A DNA stretch of 30,873 bases from Campylobacter concisus (lineage in GTDB: Bacteria; Campylobacterota; Campylobacteria; Campylobacterales; Campylobacteraceae). The notes under the pieces were generated by a model that saw nothing but the letters and a program-made list of their open reading frames with translations, had not been told where the DNA came from and did not search any database. The stretch covers positions 1 to 30,873 of the forward strand of contig NZ_PIQS01000008.1 of the NCBI RefSeq assembly GCF_003048405.1. Reading direction: 5' to 3'. Below, piece after piece: positions 23,526 through 30,873 of the stretch (position 1 is the stretch's first letter; each line of letters opens with the position of its first letter). A program made the translations under genes and the position numbers.

Positions 23526-26500
23526 ATGCTAAAGAACAATCAAATTTCAAATGCACAAAAGCCTAGTCTTTTAACAATGGGCTTAAATTTCTACATAAGT
23601 CTTTCTTTACTACTTGGTACTATACCAGCTCTAGCAAATGAGCCAAGCATCATAGCTGACCCAGGTGCTAGCAACCGCCCTGATATACTAAAAGCCCCTA
23701 ATGAGACGCTAATAATAAACATCACAAACCCTGATAGCAAGGGCGTCTCTATGAACGAATATAACAGGTTTAATACGCCTTCAACAGGCACTATCCTTAA
23801 TAACTCTAATAAAAACATAGATACTAAGATAGCTGGCCAGATAGAAGCAAACTATAGGCTAAATAAAGAGGCGAGCCTTATCATAAACAAGGTAAATTCA
23901 GCTGAGAAATCATCTCTAAAAGGAAATTTAGAGGTAGCCGGAAGTAGAGCTGACGTGGTCATAGCAAACCCAAATGGCATAAGTGTAGATGGTCTAAATA
24001 TGATCAACTCTCGCTCACTAACACTAACAACAGGCAATATCAATAAACTAAGCCCTAAAGAGATAGAGCTAATATCTGATAAATCAATCGACATCATAGG
24101 GGATGGCCTAAACGATAAGAGCAGCGACTATACTAATGTGATCTCAAATGCTATAAATATAAACTCAAATATCCACGCAAATGAGTTAAATATTATCGGT
24201 GAAAAAGAGGTAGCTTCAAGTAGTGGCAAACTATATAACGACGTAAAAGCTAAAAATCAAGAAAATAGCTTTAGCCTAGATAGTAGCGCGATTGGCGGCA
24301 TGTATGCTAATAAAATCAAACTAGTTGGAACAAGTAATGGAGTAGGCGTAAACAATAACGGCCTAGTAATAGCAAATAACAACATAGAGATAAGCCTTGA
24401 TGGTGACATAGTTAATGCCGGTGCTATCGCTTCTAACAAAGAGGCTAGGATTGAGGCAAATACTATAACAAACAAAGATGAAGCGCTAATAGCAGCCAAA
24501 GAGAACCTTAATATAAAAGCAGACACTCTAGTAAATACTTCAAGTCAAATTTATGCTAAAGATATAAACGTAGAAGCTAAAAAGCTAGTAAATAACTCAA
24601 GCTCGCAGGCTAGGGTAGATACAGTACGTAGTCAAGGCACTATGTACCTTAATAAAGAGGGAGTAAACAGATATAAGCTTGGTGTAAATTTAAAAGAGCT
24701 AAAAGAGAAAATAAGCGCTAAACTAGCCAAGAAGCTGGGCAAAGATATAAGTGAGCTAGATGAAAAAGAGGTAAATGAGTTAGTATTAAAAGAGGCTGCA
24801 AATAAAGATGGTGCTCTTTATGCGCTAAATTTACACAAAGACTCACACCTAGTAGGCACTAGCCAAAAGATATTTCATAACCTCAGACTAGATTATGATA
24901 CAAATGAAGTAGTGGTAGATACTAGAAGGGCTGAAAAAAACGAGCAAAAAAGAACTATCACATATAGTATAGTTAAGGATGTGCTAAACGAAGAGGACAA
25001 AGCAAATTTTATCCCAGGTAGCATAATAGCCAACAGCGATATAAATTTAAACGTAAATGATATATTAAACGATAAGGGTGTTATCTATGCTGGAGGAGAT
25101 CTCAGGCTAAATAGTGATAGTGTAGAAAACATAGCCCTAATGCTGAATAACCACGTAAATAGCTATAGCGTTTATAAGTGGAAAGAGAAAAAGAAGTGGT
25201 ATAGAGGAAGAGGTTGGAAAACCAAAGGCGGAACGGGAAAATTTTTCAGTTTCTCATACACAGATGTTGGCTTGCCAGCAGTTTTTGCAGCGGGCAATAA
25301 CATAGTAGGAAGCACGCAGGACTTTTCAAACTACGCACTAAATGATGATATAAAACTAGCAAATGTTGATCTAGATAAATTCTCTGAGCCAATATTTAAT
25401 AGCCCAATAATAAAAAACCTAAATAGAAGGGTAAAAAATCAAGGGTATTACTACAGCCTTGATAGCATAAACTCTGCTTATATAGCAAACATCCTTGACG
25501 CTTTATATGAAGCAAGAAACGAGAGCATAAGTAAATTTAAAAAAGAGGCCAAAGATAAAAACGTAAAAGCTTCAGCTCTAGTAATGGCTAACAACATAGA
25601 CCTAGACGCCAAAGGCAACATAAGCCTAGCTGGCAGCGTAGTGGCTGATAGTCTAAATTTAAATGCAGATAAAAAGATAAAGCTAAAAGGCGCAGATCTA
25701 GCAGCTAGCGGCGATGCCAACATTGCGGCCAATGATATAGAGATAGATAGCTCTGATCTAAAATCTAAAAATTTAAGCTTAAATGTAAATAATAATATAA
25801 ATTTAGATCAAAGCAAGTCTCAGTTTAGCAAAGTCTCTAACCTAGAAGCTACAAACGATATAAATTTACAAGCTGGCAATGATATAAAAGTCTCTGGCTC
25901 AAATTTAGATGCGAGTGGTGATATAAATTTAAACTCAGGCAACGATATAGAGATAAAAGCAGATGAGTTTAGCTACACACACCATGTAAGCTCTAAAGGG
26001 ATGAAATTTGATGAGAGTGTAAAAAGAGTAAGCGCTGCAAATTTAGACGCTAAGGATATAAATTTAAATGCTAAAAATGCTCTTTTAGTTTCATCAACTC
26101 ATCTAAACGCACTAAAAGATATAAATTTGAATGCTAGTGATATCATACTAGCAGCACAGTCAAACACTAGCGAGGCAACAGCTATAAATAGCTCTAAGTC
26201 GCTCCTTTCTAAAAAGCAAACCATAGATAGTGCCGTAAGCTCAGAGGTAGTAAGCACTACTCTAAACTCTGGTAATAATATAAATTTAAACTCAGCTAAT
26301 GATATATATCTAGTATCATCTAAGCTAAAATCAGACAAAGATATAAATTTAAACTCAAACAACAATATCCTCTTTGAAAATGGCTACAACGTAGAGGCTA
26401 GCTCTCATGCTTCTAAAAAGAGCAAAATATCTTTAAATCCAAACGCCTTTTATAAGAGTAGCTTTGACCTTGTGGCAAATGGCAGTAAAAAGGCAGTTTA

Positions 26501-29500
26501 TAGCACTATAGACTCTGGCAATGATATAAATTTAAATGCCAAAAGTGCTCTTAGCCTAAAAGGTGCAAACCTAAACTCTAGTAGTGATATAAATTTAAAC
26601 GCAGAGCTTATAACTATATCAAACACTAATGATGAAAGCTATCATAAAGAGGAGCATAAGAGTAGTAGGATAGGTATCTTAAAGCCTAATGAAGTGCTAA
26701 AAGATATCGTTGTCGATCTAAAAAGAAAGCTAAACCCTCTAAAAGAAACAAAAGATAAATTTAGCTCACTTAGCACACCTACATTTGTAATAGGAAAAAC
26801 ATCTACCAAATTTGAAAGCAATAGCCTAGAAGCTAAAGCCTCTAACATAAAAGCTGGCAATAATATAAATATCAATGCCAATAAAGATATAAACATAGTA
26901 GCTTCAAATGTAGATGCTAAAGAGAACTTAAATTTAAAGGCCAATGAAGCGATAGAAATTTCATCGACAAATAGCATCTCTAATGCCAAGTCAGAATCAA
27001 CCGCAAGAAAAATCCTTGGCAAGCAAAGCGCGTCAGCTAGCTCAACAAATGAAGAGGTTGTTAGCTCAAATTTAAACGCCAAAAACATAAATATAGCTTC
27101 AAACCAAGATACTACACTCTCAGGTTCACATATCAGCGCAGATGAGAGCCTAGATATAAAAGCTGATAATATAAATTTACTACCAGCGTCATATAGCTTA
27201 GAGAGCTCATCTAAATTTAAAGACTCGGGCTTTGGTGATCTAATGAAATCAAATGGCGAAGAGAGTAGTTCAAACTATAACCTTGCCATAAGTACACTAT
27301 CGGCAAAAGATATAAGTCTAAACTCAAATACAATAAACGCCCTAGCTTCTATCATAGAGGCTGCTAATGTAGATGTGAATACAAAGCTTTTAAATTTAGT
27401 CTCAGCAAAGAGCACATCTGTAAATACAAGTCTAAGCAATAACGCAGGAGTTTTAACGGCTACCGTAAAAAATAAAGGCAAGATAGAAGAGGTAGAGATC
27501 CCAGCTATCATCAAAGTAAAAGACAAATTTACACTAAATGGCAAGGATATAACTAATAAACTAGATGCCACAACCTTTAAAGCGATAAACGACTCTTTAA
27601 ACTCAGACGAATTTAAAGAAGGAGTCATAAGAGAGCTAAGATCAAACTCAAATACCCCAATAGATGAAGAGACAATAAATCAAGTAAAAGCAGTCCTAAA
27701 TTCTAAAGAATGGGAAGATAAGACAACTACTCTTAGCGGAATGGGAGCGTTAATAATAACAGCCGTCGTTACATTCCTAACGGCAGGAGCCGGAACAGGA
27801 GCTGCTGCAGCCGGAGCACTCGGGGCTGCTGCTAGCTCAACCGCAGGCGCAGCGATATCAGCGATGACAACAGCTGTCATAGCAAACTCAACAGTCCAAC
27901 TAACAAACAATCTCTTATCTCATGGCAAGGTTAAATTTGATACATCATCCCTCGCCAAATCAGCCATCAGTGCAGGGGTAGGCTCATATGTTAGTAACTA
28001 CATATCAAGCATAAGCACTCTAAGTAATACCAATATCATAAATACACCAACTTATACTTTCTCATATGCAGACCTACTAAGCTCCACATCAAACGCAGCA
28101 ATAAACTCTGCCATCTATAAAACAAACTTTAAAGATGCACTACTATCAAATTTAATCTCTAAAGCAACAGATAATGCTTACAAGGCAGTAGGAAACTATT
28201 CAAGTAGTGAATCAAATATAAACTCTAATGCATTATTTAAAGAATCAGGTCTAGGTAAGATAGCTCTTCACTCAGCTGTAGGAGCACTCTCAGCAAAGCT
28301 ATCTCATGAAAACGTTGCGGCCGGTGCATTAAGCGGGGCAGTAAATGAAGCAATCTCTTCCGCATTACATAAAGATACATCAAATATGAGTACTAAAGAG
28401 ATAGAAGCTTATAACAACAAACGCCTACTAGCCTCTCAGCTAATAGGCATAATAGCTGGAGGTATCGCAAACGGCGATAAAGGAGCAAACGCAGGATACA
28501 AAATAACCACAAGCGCAGATACTTATAATAGACAGCTTCATCAAAGAGAGATAGACTTTATAAACAATAAAAACAATATAGCAAGCTTTAAATCAAAGCT
28601 TCAAACTACAACAAATAAAATTTATAGCGACGATGAAGCAAAATCTATACTAGCAAAAGCAGCACTATCTCTAACAGATAGATCATTTAACGAAGCATAT
28701 AGACAAAGTCTAAGCTCAAATGATCTATATAATATAGAGCTAGCAACAAATTTCATAAAGCAAAGTAGCTTTTACAATACAACTCTAGATAATACAAATG
28801 CCTTTAATCCAAATAAGAAACAATATGAGGATAGGTATATCTATCTAGATAGTTTTACTAACAATAGAGAATTCTATGACAAAAATCTAAAAGTAGATAC
28901 AAAGCTTAGTAATGATATAGCAAACTTTGCAACAGGGTTTGCAAAAGGTGGAATAAATCTTGTAAAAGATACAATAACGGGAGTTTATTACCTAGTAACA
29001 GATACAAAAGAGACAGCTAAAGGCATAGCAAATACTCTCTCAAATGCAGATACGCACATTTATAACGGCTTTATGAAAAGCGAACTAGATACGGTATTAG
29101 GTGACTATGAGAGTGTAACTGCAAGGGACCTTGAATTTATAGCTGGGCTTACTGCTCCTGGTGCTATTACAAACAAAGCCGGGAAAGCAGCTTGGGATAA
29201 GGTTGGTAAAAAGTCTAGTGAGGTAACTAGTGATGTTACTAAAATAGATAAACCAACTTCTAACACAAATATAAAACACAATGGAAATAGTGGTAATGAT
29301 GGGGTTGGGAAAAATGACATACAAAAATTAAACAATAATGATAATACAATGATTGCAACCTCAAAAGGAGTCGTTGTATCATCTAACACATTGGCTAAAC
29401 AAGGAAGTTCAAATTTGGTTGGAGATTTTACAAAACTAGAAGGAGCAACAGTGGATGAAATTATTTCAAGAGTTCCAAAAGATTGGAAAATGTTGGCACA

Positions 29501-29726
29501 AAAAAATGGAAATGGTATAAGATTTATTGACGAGGCTGGTATTGAAAGAATTAGAATTCACGGACCTGATCCAAAAGCCCCAATTGGAACAAATTCAAAT
29601 TCTGGTTGGATATTAAGAATACAAGATAAAAATAAAAATTACTTAGATAATTTTGGAAATATTGGTGGCTATAAGGCTAATGAAACGCACATACCAATTT
29701 ATGGAAATCCTATTTTGGAGAAATAA
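23526..29726 (+). CDS. TpsA exoprotein of the CdiA/FHA type with C-terminal toxin
   Basis: A 2066-residue exoprotein. N-terminal signal region KPSLLTMGLNFYISLSLLLG ending ALA; TPS secretion domain to about residue 300, with the NPNG motif (ADVVIANPNGISVDGL, about 147); a beta-helical stalk of FHA-like repeats, densest at residues 690-1250 (D-I-N-L-N and similar); a Gly/Ala-rich pre-toxin part (MGALIITAVVTFLTAGAGTG, about 1407), as in DUF637 proteins; a second conserved part ending GAITNK (about 1882); a linker; and a toxin from about residue 1975 (VPKDWKML, GIRFIDEAGIERIRIHGPDP, GWILRIQDKNKNYLD, THIPIYGNP). The toxin's pattern recalls polymorphic toxin type 30 domains; this is tentative. AAGGATAAA precedes the ATG. 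An immunity gene begins one base after the stop. Confidence 0.9.
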   Translation: MLKNNQISNAQKPSLLTMGLNFYISLSLLLGTIPALANEPSIIADPGASNRPDILKAPNETLIINITNPDSKGVSMNEYNRFNTPSTGTILNNSNKNIDTKIAGQIEANYRLNKEASLIINKVNSAEKSSLKGNLEVAGSRADVVIANPNGISVDGLNMINSRSLTLTTGNINKLSPKEIELISDKSIDIIGDGLNDKSSDYTNVISNAININSNIHANELNIIGEKEVASSSGKLYNDVKAKNQENSFSLDSSAIGGMYANKIKLVGTSNGVGVNNNGLVIANNNIEISLDGDIVNAGAIASNKEARIEANTITNKDEALIAAKENLNIKADTLVNTSSQIYAKDINVEAKKLVNNSSSQARVDTVRSQGTMYLNKEGVNRYKLGVNLKELKEKISAKLAKKLGKDISELDEKEVNELVLKEAANKDGALYALNLHKDSHLVGTSQKIFHNLRLDYDTNEVVVDTRRAEKNEQKRTITYSIVKDVLNEEDKANFIPGSIIANSDINLNVNDILNDKGVIYAGGDLRLNSDSVENIALMLNNHVNSYSVYKWKEKKKWYRGRGWKTKGGTGKFFSFSYTDVGLPAVFAAGNNIVGSTQDFSNYALNDDIKLANVDLDKFSEPIFNSPIIKNLNRRVKNQGYYYSLDSINSAYIANILDALYEARNESISKFKKEAKDKNVKASALVMANNIDLDAKGNISLAGSVVADSLNLNADKKIKLKGADLAASGDANIAANDIEIDSSDLKSKNLSLNVNNNINLDQSKSQFSKVSNLEATNDINLQAGNDIKVSGSNLDASGDINLNSGNDIEIKADEFSYTHHVSSKGMKFDESVKRVSAANLDAKDINLNAKNALLVSSTHLNALKDINLNASDIILAAQSNTSEATAINSSKSLLSKKQTIDSAVSSEVVSTTLNSGNNINLNSANDIYLVSSKLKSDKDINLNSNNNILFENGYNVEASSHASKKSKISLNPNAFYKSSFDLVANGSKKAVYSTIDSGNDINLNAKSALSLKGANLNSSSDINLNAELITISNTNDESYHKEEHKSSRIGILKPNEVLKDIVVDLKRKLNPLKETKDKFSSLSTPTFVIGKTSTKFESNSLEAKASNIKAGNNININANKDINIVASNVDAKENLNLKANEAIEISSTNSISNAKSESTARKILGKQSASASSTNEEVVSSNLNAKNINIASNQDTTLSGSHISADESLDIKADNINLLPASYSLESSSKFKDSGFGDLMKSNGEESSSNYNLAISTLSAKDISLNSNTINALASIIEAANVDVNTKLLNLVSAKSTSVNTSLSNNAGVLTATVKNKGKIEEVEIPAIIKVKDKFTLNGKDITNKLDATTFKAINDSLNSDEFKEGVIRELRSNSNTPIDEETINQVKAVLNSKEWEDKTTTLSGMGALIITAVVTFLTAGAGTGAAAAGALGAAASSTAGAAISAMTTAVIANSTVQLTNNLLSHGKVKFDTSSLAKSAISAGVGSYVSNYISSISTLSNTNIINTPTYTFSYADLLSSTSNAAINSAIYKTNFKDALLSNLISKATDNAYKAVGNYSSSESNINSNALFKESGLGKIALHSAVGALSAKLSHENVAAGALSGAVNEAISSALHKDTSNMSTKEIEAYNNKRLLASQLIGIIAGGIANGDKGANAGYKITTSADTYNRQLHQREIDFINNKNNIASFKSKLQTTTNKIYSDDEAKSILAKAALSLTDRSFNEAYRQSLSSNDLYNIELATNFIKQSSFYNTTLDNTNAFNPNKKQYEDRYIYLDSFTNNREFYDKNLKVDTKLSNDIANFATGFAKGGINLVKDTITGVYYLVTDTKETAKGIANTLSNADTHIYNGFMKSELDTVLGDYESVTARDLEFIAGLTAPGAITNKAGKAAWDKVGKKSSEVTSDVTKIDKPTSNTNIKHNGNSGNDGVGKNDIQKLNNNDNTMIATSKGVVVSSNTLAKQGSSNLVGDFTKLEGATVDEIISRVPKDWKMLAQKNGNGIRFIDEAGIERIRIHGPDPKAPIGTNSNSGWILRIQDKNKNYLDNFGNIGGYKANETHIPIYGNPILEK
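25858..26600 (+). repeat. GATATAAATTTAAA repeat array inside tpsA
   Basis: The 14-base unit or close variants, encoding D-I-N-L-N, recurs at about 25858, 25919, 26057, 26118, 26277, 26338, 26522 and 26586. It encodes successive turns of the beta-helix. Identical codons in each copy, not only similar residues, point to recent unit duplication or gene conversion and make slippage between units possible. Confidence 0.7.
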
Positions 29727-29727
29727 A

Positions 29728-30111
29728 ATGCTAGTAGAAAAGGGATATTTTTTATTAAATTTATGCAGAATAGCTTCTTTATGGCATCAAGATAAGTATT
29801 TGGTTAATCCATCTACAGATAAATATGAAACAGTAGAAGACTTGGTGCAAGATATATATAACGCTTGCGAATATGCGTTATATCCTAGAAATAAAATATA
29901 TTTTTCAAAGCGAGAGCTAGAAATCATAAGCCACTTCAAATCATTTATGGATAAAAATTTTGGCATAGATTTTTGGAATGAAATAGAAAAAATAGATAAT
30001 AAAACTTTAGTTTATTCAAACAAAACTTGGATAAAAGCAAGAGAATTTGCCGGTGAAATCATAAAAAGATTTGGTTTTAGTATAGAAAATTTTAATTATG
30101 AAAACTTTTAA
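29728..30111 (+). CDS. Immunity protein for the TpsA toxin, family A
   Basis: A 127-residue soluble protein: MLVEKGYFLLNLCRIASLWH, VNPSTDKYETVEDLVQDIYN, FSKRELEIISHFKSFMDKNF, REFAGEIIKRFGFSIENFN. The ATG at 29728, one base after the toxin stop and with TTGGAG upstream, is preferred to the in-frame start at 29653 inside the toxin. It is a paralogue of the genes at 262-636 and 689-1071. Direct attachment to the toxin gene marks it as the cognate immunity gene; protection in the cytoplasm is inferred. Confidence 0.8.
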   Translation: MLVEKGYFLLNLCRIASLWHQDKYLVNPSTDKYETVEDLVQDIYNACEYALYPRNKIYFSKRELEIISHFKSFMDKNFGIDFWNEIEKIDNKTLVYSNKTWIKAREFAGEIIKRFGFSIENFNYENF

Positions 30112-30117
30112 CCACTT

Positions 30118-30453
30118 TTGCAAGAAATTTTTGAAGATGATCTAAATTTTAGAGAGAAAGAGAAGAGATATTGTTTTGCGTTCAGAAATTATGTAGTTGA
30201 GTTTGCTGGTTTTATCGATTTTAAAATTTATAAAAGCGAATTTAGAAAAATCTTTAACGACTATCAAGATCCAAGTATCAAAGCTACCGGAGTAGATACA
30301 CAAGTAGATGGTTACGTGGTTTGTCCGCATTGCTACAACGCAGAGCAGGTAAGTGCAGAACTAGGTGTCATAAAGTGCAAAAAATGTCAGCAAGAATATA
30401 ACAACCCACTTGCTAAAATTTGTCCAAGTGGGATAGAAGTGTTAGATGAATAG
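30118..30453 (+). pseudogene. Zinc-ribbon fragment behind the immunity gene
   Basis: It begins two codons after the immunity stop and in the same frame, with no ATG (a TTG at 30118 is possible) and no ribosome binding site. It encodes FEDDLNFREKEKRYCFAFRN, VVEFAGFIDFKIYKSEFRKI and a C-terminal zinc ribbon (VVCPHCYNAEQ, VIKCKKCQQEY). The lack of a proper start suggests the 3' part of an older gene, perhaps another immunity protein or a toxin-linked protein, joined by recombination. Translation by read-through or from TTG is possible. Confidence 0.5.
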
Positions 30454-30696
30454 CTAGTAATAATTGTTATAGTTGCATACTTCAGCAGAAAACCTGAAAT
30501 TTGGGGTAAAACAACTGGTAGTATGGATACTTGGAATTTGCAAGGCATGAAGCATTTGAAAGATATTTTAAATTCTAATATTGAATTTAAGAAAGTTACA
30601 AATAGTAAAGGTATAACATTTTTGGAAAAAAGATTACCAGATGGCCGTGGTATTAGACTAGAATTAAATGGAAAATTTAAAGGTTTTATAGATTGA
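30454..30696 (+). pseudogene. Orphan toxin C-terminal fragment
   Basis: An open frame continuing in phase from the preceding stop to TGA at 30694-30696, which overlaps the ATG of the next immunity gene (TGATG). From about 30484 it reads YFSRKPEIWGKTTGSMDTW, NLQGMKHLKDILNSNIEF, VTNSKGITFLEKRLPDGRG and LELNGKFKGFID. This has the look of CdiA-type toxin ends I recall (RLPDGRG-x-R-L ... FKGFID), without a firm family name. It lacks a start and is about 70 residues, so it is a silent toxin end with its immunity gene, ready for recombination. Confidence 0.55.
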
Positions 30697-30873
30697 TGGA
30701 AATATTAGAATTGTTATTAGATAAAGTAAAATTAGAAAATTGCTTAAATTTAACAAAAGTATTGATAGAAAATTCTGAGGAAATATTAAATGTAAATTCC
30801 ACTATTTATCCTAATTTATCAAAAGAAAATTATAAAAATTTTAGATTTGATGAAACACAAAATGGGTATATAT
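30696..30873 (+). CDS. 5' part of an immunity-like gene that crosses the window edge
   Basis: The ATG at 30696 overlaps the stop of the toxin fragment (TGATG). The 59 codons and one base read MEILELLLDKVKLENCLNLT, NVNSTIYPNLSKENYKNF and FDETQNGYI. The last base plus bases 1-2 give TTT, and the frame then runs on from base 3 to the stop at 204-206, for a total of 127 residues. The fit in frame, length and composition is the main evidence that the window is a circle. Probable immunity protein by position; family unknown. Confidence 0.8.
   Translation, partial: MEILELLLDKVKLENCLNLTKVLIENSEEILNVNSTIYPNLSKENYKNFRFDETQNGYI

Noticed and set aside
25858..26600. Regular repeats suggesting a CRISPR array
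   Set aside because: The units encode D-I-N-L-N turns in an intact frame, and the spacing is irregular. No CRISPR-like repeat/spacer pattern or cas gene is present.
27680..27910. Minus-strand ORFs under tpsA, including an Ala-rich one
   Set aside because: All are shadows of the 2066-codon tpsA frame.
1..30873. Insertion sequence or transposase explaining the mosaic
   Set aside because: No transposase-like protein or terminal inverted repeats with target duplication were found.

Overview
The window looks like a complete circular plasmid of 30,873 bp from an epsilonproteobacterium, most likely a Campylobacter of the C. concisus type. The organism call is inference, from the very low G+C, AAGGA-type ribosome binding sites, A/T-tract-rich intergenic DNA and the gene families present. 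The circle rests on sequence: an ORF that starts at 30696 runs off the right edge and continues in the same frame into the ORF that ends at 206, giving one 127-residue protein. The ends of the window are therefore an arbitrary cut through one gene.

Layout. (a) 21.7-30.9 kb plus 0-2.5 kb, joined through the cut: a two-partner secretion locus of the contact-dependent inhibition type. It has an outer-membrane transporter gene (TpsB) broken by an in-frame amber codon, an intact 2066-residue TpsA exoprotein with a C-terminal toxin domain, its presumed immunity gene, and then a tail of orphan toxin 3' fragments and immunity genes ending in a duplicated pre-toxin segment carrying another toxin. (b) 3.5-4.5 kb: a double helix-turn-helix regulator and its terminator. 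(c) 5.0-11.4 kb: a first plasmid module of higher G+C, with a decayed relaxase, a candidate oriT, a Rep_3-type initiator with two frameshifts, and a broken ParA/ribbon-helix-helix pair with an iteron-like upstream site. A GGNCC-type restriction-modification pair (Eco47II-like) sits inside it. (d) 11.6-13.0 kb: two divergent zinc-ribbon genes and a small conserved gene. (e) 13.2-15.3 kb: a second mobilization module with an IncP-like nic site next to a long inverted repeat, a frameshifted mobC, a relaxase remnant, and a second broken ParA/RHH pair. (f) 15.6-16.6 kb: a gene whose DNA is also open in a second frame of the same strand for about 300 codons. (g) 16.9-21.5 kb: an intact RepL-like initiator overlapping a PIN toxin, a DUF5710-Toprim primase-like protein, and an intact ParA/RHH pair, with strong AT-rich hairpins between the genes.

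How it fits together. The plasmid is a mosaic of at least two replicons. The RepL-like gene, ParA-3 and the primase-like gene look intact and probably run the plasmid. The Rep_3, ParA-1, ParA-2 and both mobilization sets carry single-base changes at homopolymers and some plain stop codons, so they look like decaying passengers, or in part sequencing error. The R-M pair and the PIN protein could stabilise the plasmid. The TPS/orphan array is a store of toxin and immunity modules, but export of TpsA is doubtful while TpsB carries an amber codon.
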